From Plasmopara viticola (taxonomy: Eukaryota > Oomycota > Peronosporomycetes > Peronosporales > Peronosporaceae): DNA of 64,000 nucleotides. Position numbers and translations under genes: made by a program. Each line of letters begins with the position of its first letter. Within the stretch, counting starts at the first letter, position 1. The notes below the pieces were generated by a model that made no database searches, was not told the origin of the DNA, and was given only the letters and a program-made list of their open reading frames with translations. The stretch is from assembly GCA_001695595.3 (NCBI GenBank), contig MBPM02000034.1:558001-622000 (forward strand), in the 5' to 3' direction. Shown piece after piece: positions 22,894 through 34,700 of this stretch.

Positions 22894-23808
22894 ATTAGGG
22901 TCCATATCCACCGCCAAATTGGCCGTATATCTGAGGAAAACGGGCCGATCGAGAAGCTCACTTCGGACAGAAGCGACGTTTTAGAAAAAATGGTCAAGTT
23001 GCGGTGATATGCGCTGGAGTGTGGCAAAATTATCTGAAAGACGCTTCGCCGGGACAAAAACATTAGCAGTTCCTGTGTATATTTCGATCTTCAGACCGCA
23101 CATTGGGAAACAGTCGAAGGGACTATATACTCGCGCTGGAAAGTTGTAGCGCCTCGCTTGGCGCTATAGATATTCCGGATGGAAATAACTCTGACCCATC
23201 GAAAGAGCAAGTTGCAATTTAAGCTCGCGGATACAAAAATAATAGTGCAATACAGTTGGAATTTGGATTATAACACCTAGGACGCTCATAAATTTCAGAG
23301 TTTTTTTTCAAGTAAAGCTGGGGTGGTTTTTGTGCAGGACAGACCATGTGCAAGACTTTTGACTGCTGTCATATAACGACGCCAAGCATAATACTTAAAC
23401 AAACTTTGATGATTTCAAGAATCGTGTGTATAGCCACTGTAAGGTCACATCAGAACAGTTTACCTTTTCAAGCTCATTCCTTCGTACACACCACACAAGA
23501 AGATGCCTTCGGAAAGCTTTCGTGGCGCGCGATGTAAGTTATCGTAAAGGTCAGGGCGATAGTTTGTATTGAAAAGGATATTTTTTTTCTTTGCTGGACC
23601 TGATGCACGAAGAGCCAGTAGGTCTCGCAAAGGCCAAAAATGACTTTCGTCAGTGTTCGACGGTGCTCGAGTCAAAGAGCCCCAGTGGTCTTTGTGTCGT
23701 GTTTCGTTGGTTGTCGTCTCTGACTTCACTCTCTTTCTCCTGCTTTATTGGCAATACTATCGACGAGGGCTTCCCATATCGATGAGAATCCCGCAACACT
23801 TCCTTTTT

Positions 23809-24258
23809 TTAAGTTGAGGCACTTCGTGTGGATGGTAGGCCGACGCCATGTCGAGCACATCCTAAAGCCTTCGAACGAAGAAAGCCGCTTTGACAGCGTT
23901 GTTGTTTATTGAAGGCTTCTTTACAGCCTTCACAAGCAAAAGGATTTGATGAGTGTCGAATAGGTGACTTCTTATCGTCGTCCGAAGGTGAAAATGTATG
24001 CGGACCACCAAGCAAAAGTAGAACGGTTTGCACGCGAATCTCGTCATGATGGACCTTATGTTTTTTTAAGTCGTACTGGCCCAGGCGGCTTTTTGTATGA
24101 AAGGCAACTTCTGTCTGGCGTAGACGAAGCCTTTGGTGTAGGTGCCGCCTAAGACGCAAAGACAATCTTTGGTGTGGAGGTAGCTTTTGGTGCCCAACAA
24201 ACCTTGTTGGGTCTGATGTAGCTAGCGTTAGGCAGACTAGCCGACTATCAGTTCCCAA
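23809..24258 (-). pseudogene. Decayed C2H2 zinc-finger gene
   Basis: A minus-strand frame contains degenerate zinc-finger units: a finger end DLKKHKVHHDE, a linker-like HSSNPFACEGC followed by KEAF, and a repeat spacing of about 30 residues between them. Most units have lost cysteines or are displaced into another frame (a second overlapping frame at 24047-23862 carries part of the pattern). No intact finger remains, so a transcription-factor-like gene or a finger-bearing transposon protein in decay is the best reading. It could also be chance, since only three partial units are seen. Confidence 0.3.
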
Positions 24259-24860
24259 ACCGACTCTTTGTTCAAAACATCAAAGAGTCGTCACTTCTCT
24301 CTTATCAGATACGTAGGGCATCATGCTTATATTGGAAGAATGGCACATACATTTTATCGGTGCTCGTACCGGTATGCATGATAAGTTGTGATTGAAAAAA
24401 TATTAAGTCGCAGTTTGTGGTTTATCAAGCGCAAAGACGGCAGTTCAAAGACTAATTACATATACAAAGTGCATAGTATCGTGTTCTCTGTGACATCATC
24501 GCTTCTCACCTCTTGTCGTTTTGAACGCGCTGATTGCAGCGTCAAATGTACAAACGACAGTAGCACCTAGCAAAATTAATGAACGCAGAGCAACCAGTAA
24601 AAGCTTGTTGACACCTGGGAGCGCTAGCGGCACCAAAATAATTAGCCCAGCACTGTCGCTTGCGCTGAGAGCGCGAGGTGGAGGCACACCTTGGTGTGGT
24701 AAAACAAGTCTTGGTATGACGGAGTTAATTTCTACCAAAGATAAACCATGGACTGTGATGCGGTACACTCAGTTTGCCGCAACACCTTCATCAGACTCAG
24801 GAGGTCGGTTATGAAAGCCGTACACTCCGTTATCCGTGTCTACTGTAATTTTCGTCAATC
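24259..24860. other. Unassigned stretch left of the RRM relic
   Basis: Frames of about 90 codons overlap on opposite strands (24496-24768 minus, 24521-24814 plus). Neither has a motif I recognise. The plus frame is Ser/Thr/Gly-rich. The stretch may be the decayed 3' part of the neighbouring RRM gene or unrelated. Confidence 0.35.
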
Positions 24861-25346
24861 CTACCCCACTACCGTATCGTCCACCCCACCATCGCCGCCA
24901 TCTTTCGAAGGCTTAGGCTTTCCATTCTTAAAATTACTCAGGACCTACTCAACTATGCACTACGCAGCGATCGTACTGGCAAACATGTACCATAAAAAAA
25001 CTCGGCGCCGTGCGAGCCGCGTTCGAATCCTTGCACGTAAACACAGCGTCTTGCTTCAAATGTCCATACGCACCCGCGCAAAACTTAATTTGATTAGCGA
25101 CTGGTCTTTGTTTCCACGCTTCTTTTCCCCACCTGCACTTCTGGTGCCAAACACTTCTTGCAGCTCGTCGCTTGTAGAATTCGAGGGTACATTCGAGATG
25201 TAGACACGTGCCCATGTTGAAACACCTAGCGCCTCCTCCGTAACGTCCCGCTTCACCGAGACGTTGATTTGGGTCTCCTCCTCTTGTTCCTCTACTCTTC
25301 TCCCTGTTTGCGAGCGCTACTCTTGCTGCTCGGCTCGTTGCAGCAT
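24861..25346 (-). pseudogene. Single-RRM RNA-binding protein gene, probably broken
   Basis: The minus strand encodes most of one RNA recognition motif. RVYISNVP (RNP2) and DELQEVFG come from 25256-25133, then GHLKQDAVFTC with KDSNAARTA (the RNP1 strand and helix 2) from 25100-24991, then FFMNGKPKP and a Gly/Asp-rich tail to a TAG at 24861. The intron at 24990-24927 (64 nt) is convincing. The gap at 25132-25101 is only 32 nt, too short for an intron here, and looks like a frameshifting change. Upstream the frame continues as an acidic stretch (VEEQEEE) to an ATG at 25346, but with an in-frame TAG at 25319-25317. Two independent lesions point to a pseudogene. If the TAG is a 3' splice site, a working gene with an unseen first exon remains possible. 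It is divergent from CDC50. Confidence 0.5.
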
Positions 25347-25569
25347 GGTGCGTCGCTAATTAAGCATCCGCGATCTCGAGGTCGATCAAAGGTGCTATCA
25401 CGTCAGCACGATTCTTTTTTTTTCGCTACATCATTAAAACTTTATTGACTCCTCATAGTACAGACTGACTTGTTTATTTGACCAATACCCGACCCCGACT
25501 CCCCATCTTGCAACCATAGCAGGGAGAGAATTGCACCGCAAGCAGACTTTGGGGCACGAAATCCCCACG

Positions 25570-26965
25570 ATGGACGACAAGTTAAGGAAACCTGAGAGTA
25601 CGTCGTCACCGTCGTCGTGTCAGCTCGTCTACATGCCATTGATTGTATGTTTAAAATCCTTGATATCGTAGACACACCGTTCAAGCAGCAAAAACTCAAG
25701 GCGTGGCAGCCAATTCTGACGCCCAATTGGGTCATTGGCACTTTTGCGATCGTTGGGCTCATCTTTCTTCCTGTCGGCATCTTGCTGAATCACGAGTCGG
25801 ACAATGTTCGTACCTCTTGTCTGCTTAGAGTATGAATGAGATCAGAAGTCATTGTTCTTTGTGTCTCACGCAGGTGGTTGAGTACTCGATTCAATATGAC
25901 GGAGATGAGCTGGTGTCATCGTCTAATATTGTAGACCAGGGCAACGGCTGCTATCTTGGCAATGAAAGCGACGGCAACTCGTTTGATGTGGATGGCCATG
26001 GCTGTAGAATCACGTTTCAGATTGCGAAGGAGATGAAAGCGCCCATTTATTTGTACTACCAGCTCGAAAATTTCTATCAGAATCATCGCCGGTACGTACA
26101 AAGCCGCAGCGACGCACAGCTTCGTGGAGACGCCACGGCTAGTACGAGTGACTGCTCGCCACTGACTACGTCGGGCACGGGTGTGTACAAGTACAACTCG
26201 ACGGCCGAGACGCCGATTGGTAATAACGATACCGACTACACATTGATGCCGTGCGGATTGATTGCCAACAGCCTGTTTAATGACATTTTCTGGGTCAACA
26301 AGCTCGTGACCAATGGCAATACGTACTACCAGAATGACACATTTGGAGGCAATACGCTTGTGAATCTAGTGAGCCAAACCGGTATTGCCTGGAAGACGGA
26401 TGTTGACACCAAGTTTAAGAATATTAATTTGAACGAACTTACGGACCCGAACAGCACACTGCTGATCTGGCAAAACCCAAACTACCGCTACATTATTCCC
26501 ATGTACAATGGCCAAGCGCCTATTGCCAACAAGACTGCCTGGACGACCCCTGCGCCGGCGCACGGTGTGCAGAATGAGCACTTTATTGTCTGGATGCGCA
26601 CGGCCGGTTTGCCAAGCTTCCGCAAAATTTACGGTCGCATTGACGTTGATCTTGCAGCGGGCACGCAGCTCGAGTTTCTAGTTTCCAGCAGTGAGTTTCG
26701 TCTTGAACCCGCATTGTTATAAATTGCTATTTCTTACTCGGTTTTGTTGATGTCAGATTTCGTGGTGAGCACCTTTGGAGGCAAAAAGTCGATTGTGATC
26801 TCGACGACATCATGGTTTGGTGGGCGAAATGCGTTTCTCGGCATTGCGTACATCATCGTGGGAGCGCTCTGTATGCTGTTGGCCATTTTGTTCTTTGCAA
26901 AGCACAAGTTGAGTCCTCGGAAGCTGGGTGACACGCGATATCTCGTGTGGAAGAACAATCACTAG
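25570..26965 (+). CDS. CDC50: CDC50/LEM3-family P4-ATPase subunit
   Basis: This is the non-catalytic beta subunit of phospholipid flippases, needed for folding, ER exit and activity of P4-ATPases. Four exons: 25570-25597, 25672-25805, 25874-26690 and 26757-26965, with introns of 74, 68 and 66 nt; total 395 residues. The short first exon is fixed by splicing to give NTPFKQQKLKAWQP, the family's N-terminal signature. A transmembrane helix covers about residues 30-48. A large extracytosolic loop follows, with cysteine-containing segments (NGCYLG, PCGLIAN), APIYLYYQLENFYQNHRRY, several NxT/S sites, and HFIVWMRTAGLPSFRKIYG near its end. The second helix is at about 352-373, followed by a short basic tail. 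Everything expected of the family is present and length is usual. The right flank is free of genes for 14 kb. Confidence 0.95.
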
Positions 26966-29900
26966 ACTACAGCGAGTTCAAGAGCCATTTTACAAAAGGC
27001 ATTTAGTATGGTGAAGAGAAGAATTAAAACAAGAGCTTAAATTGCGTCAATAAAGAGATGAAAATGTTTTGATCTGTATATGTCGAAAGGTTTCTAATTA
27101 ATGTGAGAAAAATACGGAGGGTTGCATCAATGTTGTACTCTGCATCTGTTCGCCAGCCATATATACCATACAAAAAGCCGTGTATTATTTATATACGATA
27201 GACATAATAATTATCGGAAGACGCATCTCAATGCAGCGATCCTACCTTCACTTGTATCTATATATATGCATGCTAAGAAAACATTCCAGACCATGCAAGC
27301 AAGTGTCGAGGGTGAATTGTTGGTTCTAATTTGACTATCTTGATGTGGACAAGGTCCCAATGTCACACAGCACATGCTTGTGCGGGAAAATCCAATAAAG
27401 AACTACTAAGTATCTCCGAATATCGTTTGAGATACTTCAATATGCATATCGGTACGAACACGATTGGGTGCCTGTTTTCTCTGGATGTCAAGGTAGACGT
27501 CGATGCAGTCGTGTCAAAACGTGCGCCAGAAGCCACCATTCTTCGTGGGCTTCTAAAATCAGAAGGATAAAATTAAGCGATCAGGCAACATCAATCGAAT
27601 TACAGTCACCCCTTTACGACAAGCCATAACAAATTGGCTTGATGTAAGGACTCGCTACAAATCTCCTCATAGGACATTTGAGCTAGAGAAATGCGCGTAT
27701 TGCATGTTGATACGAAAGTAAATTAGGCCTTTCTGATGACCAAGCTGGCAGTGCAGAAGGATGTTAGTCGGCAAGGCCATTGCGTGCATATTTATTATCT
27801 TAGCTAAATACATCTCTGCTTCTGGGCGACACTTCGGTGAACACTTGCATGGCTCCTGAGGCTGCGAGTCTAGCGACAACGTTGTCAAAACGGCTTTAAC
27901 ATTCAGAGGTAAGCCGCAAAAAGTGTTAAACGTTACGCCAGACTCATTGATCGTGCAAAAGGTTTCACCTATGAAAGAAGGGAAAGTTCTTGGGAATTCG
28001 GTATGGAATATCCTTCGTATTGATGCCACCAGCGTTTTCAGAAAGAAAAGCAATAAAGGTAAAGACGTCAACCCCAATTTATATCACAAGTGATTCTGCG
28101 ATCAGAGTCACCAACTAGATTGACAAAGGGCTATGTAATACACCGCCTAGTACCTATGCAAATCCCTAAACAGCTGGTTCGACGAAAAGTAGAGATAGTT
28201 TTCGGGTATATAGTATTCGACAGATACAGGGGCATGAAGTTTACCAGTAGGCTCGCCTAATTCGCGCACCACGAGGGCTTATAAATGATTTCTCCTATTG
28301 TGGCACGATCAAAGAAACATAGCCTCAGCGCAACCTTACGGCTGCTGTACGCGGACTCAAGCACCGCAACAATCCCGCATAAATCATTTATTTGCCATCG
28401 TTAAAAGCCAGACGACATAAGCAGCTTGCACTTACTCTGGAGACACCCTGAGGTAATATCTAGCATTAATACCACCACGGTCTATTCGAAGAATCAGTTG
28501 TGGGATCAGGCGAGCCTTCAGTTTTTCAACCCAGAATTTGAGCACATTACACAAAAAGTTGCGCTTAAAACTACAATCAATCGGTGAGCATCACCGCAAA
28601 GACTTTCGGTATGGGCACACTGCCAAGCCACTTGAGCTTCGAGCAAAAGTATGGATCACTTCGATTCGCGGCCAAGAGAGCACATTCTAGCTTAGGAAGC
28701 ACTCTTAGCTTAAAGGCTGGATCGAAACAAACATAAATTAATCTTGCCAAGGCTGATCAGACGGCCCGCTCAAGTTCTGCAAGGCATCAACGCCGCTTCA
28801 CGCTACAAGAAGCTTATCGTGTTTGTAAAAAAAATTACGCATCGCGTACAGAAGTGCAGCAGGACTTGGCGGTCATAACAACAGGAAGAGGCCATGATCG
28901 TCTCGGATTTATGAGCAGTCACTCCGCGACCAAAGGCGTGGCGTCGCCTCTGACAAAAATCAAGCAGGCCCAGGCGGTCAGACTACGCCTTCTTTGAAGC
29001 ATTTCAACATTCTTGAGACCCTCTAGGGGGATTCGATCTTAAAAGCTCAGATCCCCAGAAATATATGGCTAAGATGACTGTCACTCAACTTAACGCGAGG
29101 TGTTTCTATCATGTTAAGAAGTCGCTTTTCTTTGTGGTGAGCTTCATTACCTGCATGCAGCTTTAAGTGCAAAGCCTTACAAGTACTCAGCCTCTCAGCC
29201 ATATGGGCAATATGGCGGTGGATACGGGCACTACCAGCTACCGTATGACTAGCCATCCTTACTCTATCAAAAATTACGAGAACGGGGAAAGCGTTTTGAA
29301 AGGGTGCTGCGGGCACCTCAGGACTTATTTAAGACCTGAAGCTCTAAGAATTGCTTTTTTTAAATGTCAGCCATTAGAAATAATTCGTGCGTAACATATT
29401 GCGAACATTTTAAATGATGATCGCCAATCTATCACCATGAAAGGCACTTATGAACGATGTTTGATATATTTGCTAACGGCCGACTTACCTTTTTAAGTGT
29501 TTGATTTATAATAAGTGCAAGTTGCTTTTTTCTCTGAGCAACTATCACATTTTTCATTCGCCGAAGAAATTGAATTTTTGGGCTACAAAAAGACATCTAT
29601 GGTCCTGATGTTAGCGCTCGACCGTAGTCATATGATGTATTCTGCTTAGGCTTAGTTCAGAGATTTCGTATGATACGACTTTCGAGCCTTCCTGCCACTT
29701 CTTTCAGAAGCACGTGTGATTCTAATTGCTGACAAAATTCTAGGATGGCTACGAACGCTCCAATAAAAGATTAAAGAGCCTTTAGATTCATGAAAACTAT
29801 ATTTATCTTGGAATCTGTGCAAACATCATCACTGCATACAGAGCAGCCGAGGACTTTTGATCCTTCTGCTGCGAAGCCACATCCGTCAAAGTTGACGACG

Positions 29901-30863
29901 ATTTTTTAGTTTTTAGGATCTTCGAATGCCTTTTTCTACTGGCTAAATTGGATGGCCAAGGTATTTGAAGCATCAATGGAATAACAAATCTTTAGCCTTG
30001 TCTGGGTAAAAGTGCATAATGGTCGACACATATGTTTGACTGGATAAATTAACGTTGCCGAAGTGTTTCGGGCCCTTGCAGCATTTGTAACACTCTCAGA
30101 TCATGTTTTGAAACTTTCCAGCCATTAAGGAAGGTAAACTTGGCTCCGTCATTTGTATGTATGGGTGGTCATCTTTCGAAGCCGCTATACTACACGCATT
30201 CACACATTTTGGTCAGTAAGTGTTATATCCTCGAATAGGGGTTTGTTCAGGGGCCGTTACACTGTAAAGATGTTTGTTAAATAAACAAGTTGTCACTTTT
30301 TGTTCAGTTTCAAACACAAAACGTTGACGACGAGTGCGAGAAATTTGACTCGAATTCCATGTCAATCTACAAATTGTTGGCAAAGCAGTCATACATGAGC
30401 TAGAAATTACATTCGTGTGAGTGGCTGTTGCCTAGTGAGGCACCTTCGTGAGGCGAATTTTATCTCTTGTCCAACCTTTATGTCCAAAGAAAAAAAATAA
30501 TGGTGGATCTGGACACAACATATGAGTATTTCTTATTCAGACCAGGTGCAATGTCCGGTAGTTTTAAGGCCGGCCCTTAGCATCTTTTTAAGCAAAGAGT
30601 GCGGTAAAATTCTCGGATAGAATTTCCACTTTTAGGAACACCATCTCTGTGACTTTACGGGTTCGCTTCACAAGGAATACAGTATAATTGAGCAAACCAA
30701 GCTTCAATAGCTTTAAGACCTCGTGAAGTGATTTAACTAGACTGCACCTTCTGTATGCGCCCACCGGCTGACCTATCAATCGAACGCTTGTCGATAAGGT
30801 TCTATCGCCGGCCACAGCATTGTTTGTGACACAGGGTCGATTTAGCAATGCACCTTTCATCGT

Positions 30864-30923
30864 AGACAAATTATACAGCGAAGTGTTAATTTCGCAATTA
30901 ACACTTCGCTGTATAATTTGTCT
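30864..30923. repeat. Perfect 28-bp inverted repeat with 4-nt loop
   Basis: AGACAAATTATACAG... (28 nt, 30864-30891) is followed by TCGC and then its exact reverse complement (30896-30923). Pairing stops sharply on both sides. The perfect match in an otherwise decayed region indicates a recent event. Confidence 0.95.
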
Positions 30924-31589
30924 CGCGGACCTATGCCAGTTAATCGTAAAGCTCTGATATCATCACTTACGGGTTCACCTAGACCCTCTTGTATCCTGTG
31001 TTTCTCGCTTTTTGCGCTTTGTTGCTCTCCTGCAAATTTACGCTTACAGAAATTTGTAATTTGCACTTAATGGCACCATAATGTACGCCTACTAGAAGCA
31101 ATATTAATTTTTGTCGGAGCGCTTTCTTTAGCAGATTAAGTAGCCAGCCAACTCCCTGCTGATAAAGTTTTTCTTCTTAAAGATGTCGTCAAGTCTATAA
31201 TCATTTAGATTGCAGTACCTTTGATAGACTTCCGCATAAAAGCCGATGGCACAGCAATGATGAAAAGGCGACTCACCGAAGTCCTGCTGCCCGAAATCGG
31301 GTAGCTGACCCATATGCTTTACCCTTACAATCGACCCAGAGCTCGTGCTTTTTCGCCTTCGTAGACAGGATCAAGCAATACTTGTTCGTGTCATAACTTC
31401 GAGCTTTCAATATCTTTGGCCCGATTAAAGCCTGAAATGTTTAAAATTGTTCGGTTAGCGAGCTGAACTGATGCCGCCTTATATGCTGCTCTTATCTGTG
31501 CACCAGTCATCTATCTAGGCTGGCCACAATCGTACGCCGGGCGACGCGCCGGAGTCTACCAGGACTCGAAACGATTTCCGAAAACTCCG

Positions 31590-31710
31590 TTTACTTGTGT
31601 CTACAAACTTAAAATTCACCGCTGCGTTTTTTGCTCTTGAGAAGTAAAAATCTTTTAGGAACTTGATACCGTGTGTGTACAGCCACACATACACCATTTG
31701 AGCTTAATTT
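31590..31710 (+). mobile_element. Possible gypsy integrase scrap
   Basis: The plus strand gives KFTAAFFA-like sequence and, in another frame about 60 nt on, STATHP-like CTATHTPFE, in the order found in gypsy integrases. The run ACCGCTGCGTTTTTTG is shared with the integrase relic at 22.1 kb. On the minus strand the same DNA gives LVDSGAS, a retroelement protease-like motif, so the strand is uncertain. Weak call. Confidence 0.25.
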
Positions 31711-34700
31711 TTCTCTTGTTGCGATCCACTTTCCAGCCATAGCAGCACATATTACTATTGCCAAACACGCTCAGGCCCATAGAGCCTAGACCTGAGTCAG
31801 CTTCCCCCAGGTCAAAGCTAGTCGGTCCTGTGAGGCTTAGAACTATTATTCGCCGTATTAAAACGATTCCTTCTCGAAATTACATCTCATTCGATGAGCA
31901 ACGCTTTGGCTTCTTTGAGCGTCACTGCGTGACTTAAAAGAGTTAAGTTTTTACCCGTAGGTCATTCAAAACATAGCAACTTTGACAAAAGTACAACGTC
32001 GAGCCTTCGTAATGGAAGCTGTTGACTTCCACAGCTAGAAAAATGCTCATGAAAAGTATACTTCTCGTGTTTGCAGGTCCAAGAACGTGAGTGCTGGGTG
32101 AGCTCGAAAACCTTTCGATGGACAGGTCGCTTTCTGAAATTATCGTATTGTTAGCTCTTGTATCAACCACTCGAAAAAGAGAGCTCGAGTGCATCCCGCA
32201 CCTGAAAATTTGTGATGACGGCCTTCTCAAGCTTGTCAATCGAGAAGGATACTTATTATTTTAGCTAGGCAAAATTTTGTTTCACATTCAATCCAGTCGA
32301 TTGCGCACCTTGATCTCTGTGGGCCAGAAAAGCCAGGGAGACAATATAAAAAATCTTGCACAACAGGTGCTGTGTGACCCCGTCAAACCAGGTGGCACAT
32401 TATAATCAATCTCACATCCATGCTGAGAATTTTTTTACGGAACGCTTCTTGATAGACATAATCTTCTTTACGCATCTGTTTGACGCGCAATTTGCTTTGC
32501 GCAACATACCTGCTGGTTTTTAAGACTCGAGGGGTTTGCGTTTTAGCTGCTAAGAAGCTTATTTGCTGCTAAGCAGATAAATTGCACCACATCGCATAAT
32601 TTATACATGCTTTAGAACTCAAGCAGCACAACTATTTGGATGTGTTGAAGGTAGCAGGTAGAACCTCAAATTGTAGTCTGACTCATTTCATACATTGCAT
32701 AAGTGTCTCTGTGATACCAACTAAAACGACTTGATATGCTCCTGACATTTCGAAAGGGATTGATTTTCGATTAAAGGCTCCTTCAAGCGATAAGTCAGCT
32801 TTTAAAATCAGTTTATCCAAGTCGTATGGGTACACCTTAGTGAGCCGACTAGTCTCAATGGATCGATGGTGTCCGGTCAGTTTGGTGTGGTTCAATAAAG
32901 CTTATTGGCCAAAATTAAATGGCTTCCGATACATTTCCAAGGAATCATGCGGACGATAGCGTCTTGCTTGGCTATATCATCAGCCAAGACATGCGCTTAG
33001 GCCCTGACCAAGATGATTTTGCTCGTGTTTTGTTCATTTGCCAAATTTTCCTTTTAATACTAGCACTTTTTCGATTATTTAAAGCGTTTAGTTCGTGCCG
33101 AAGAAATTTTCTATCGGATTGAGGCCTTGCTTTGTATCGAAGCTATGACAGGCATTATAATGCTGGCAGGTGTCAAATGGAGTAACTGCCTCACTTTTCA
33201 GCGGTACATCTCTGTAGGCGCTGATATATATTGCTCTATATTTAAAAGAAGCATTTGGGAAGAGCGCTCGTTTGGTTGAAAGCTGATATGAGACGATAGA
33301 TCTGAAATCGGTTTGTGTGCTTGTACCAAAACGTAGGTGCTGATCGATAGTACATAGAAATTTCACGGAAGCCATACTGCTGCCCACAAAATCGTAATAA
33401 GCTTGCCTGAGTCAGTACTGCTATGGTGTTGAACTTATGATGGGAAAATCGTTCTTATTGCACTAAATATGTGTCAATCGCAGATACGGAGCTTCACTCT
33501 TGTGCTGAGATTTGTATTCTAAAGGCCACCAATGCTCGTGAGATTGGATACCTACCATGTGAAATTATGTAAAAAGGCACATTGTCAGCGTCGAAGTAAA
33601 GCTATTGTGAGGATGTCATCCGATTATGCGCGGCCCGTAAAATTGTCGCATATGATCAAACTCGATCAATTTGGTATTTAAGCGAATTGTTGGCCAACAT
33701 AGTATTAAACCCGCAGGAGACTGTTATCGACTTCAGACCTACTTAAGCCGAAGGCGTTGTCACTATCCAAAGAGATCCAAGCAATTGCGGCTCGTTTCGT
33801 GTACTTGGAGTAAGGCCTGACCATATCTGACATGGCAATCTTTAGGCTGCACGTGCTCAATTTGCAAATAGCGCATTTTAGTCGTTTCTGCTGGTTGACT
33901 CGTCATGATTAACATTAGTGCTTGGAAGTCGAGCTGATCCGGCAAATTGCAGTTACTTATCGTTTCATAAATTTGTGCGAGCTCCAGCACTGATCAATCT
34001 TTTTATGCCCTTATGGCAGCAGCATTGAGGCGGCATCAATATGTATGTGGGGTTTCGTCTTGTGTTTTTCTATTATAGTAGTTGTGCATAGCGACACGGC
34101 TAGTTGCTGGTCGTCGTTTTCATCTTTTTGCTTTACACTAGTACAATTGAGTATTGTGACTCAAAAGCAGTCGCGATCAGAATCATTTCTTCTTAAAAAT
34201 CGACAAATGCAAATACGAGCGGTGACCGTCTGTGTATCAGCCATTGTAATTGTGATTGTCTCTTCAGAGTGCCTTAAATGGCTATTTGTGATCGCACTAA
34301 TCGCGATTTTAGCGCAGGGGGTAAATGACTTTATAATCGCATACAGTTTTCATGCACTTGTTCAAGGTGCTCGCTGACTTCATTTTTTCAAGCCTCTAGC
34401 TTTGATCAAATTCGTTCAATAGCTGTGTTTATGTAACATTTAAAGGTTGGTCTTGCATCCTTTGATGACAACTGCTATAAATGCATGTTCCACAGTAGAT
34501 ATATTGAGCTGCACACTGTTTTGATCATTAAAATTGCTAAATCTAGTTGCTAAAGCTACCGACTCATACATGCAGTGCTGTGATACTTCAATCTGCGCCT
34601 TGCTCATATTGAATGATTATGCTTAGGTGTCTTAGCCTGTCAATTTAACGTATAGTATTTGAGAAGTCAATTTCAATTTCGATTTGTTAACACCTTTGTA

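Larger units (their letters stand above)
17993..23800. other. Gene-free tract
   Basis: I see no gene. It holds a CAGA-type microsatellite at 18065-18087, a decayed gypsy integrase at 22110-22400 and a hairpin at 22851-22893. A minus-strand frame at about 20970-20629 is fairly long (over 100 codons) and has balanced composition, but lacks an ATG start and any motif I recognise. Most of the rest has dense stops. Confidence 0.5.

Noticed and set aside
22587..23063. 158-codon minus-strand frame
   Set aside because: Long but without motifs, with a hydrophobic end formed by AT-rich sequence, and it spans the snap-back hairpin. An overlapping plus-strand frame is just as plausible, so I support neither.
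24748..25203. 151-codon plus-strand frame
   Set aside because: Antisense to the RRM relic, which has recognisable RNP motifs and a spliceable intron.
31515..31697. LVDSGAS motif on the minus strand as a retroelement protease
   Set aside because: Only seven residues match, there is no neighbouring gag or RT, and the opposite strand gives integrase-like blocks.
34045..34377. 110-codon hydrophobic plus-strand frame that could be a membrane protein
   Set aside because: The hydrophobicity comes from runs of T-rich codons in AT-rich DNA; no family motif, and no gene-like codon use.
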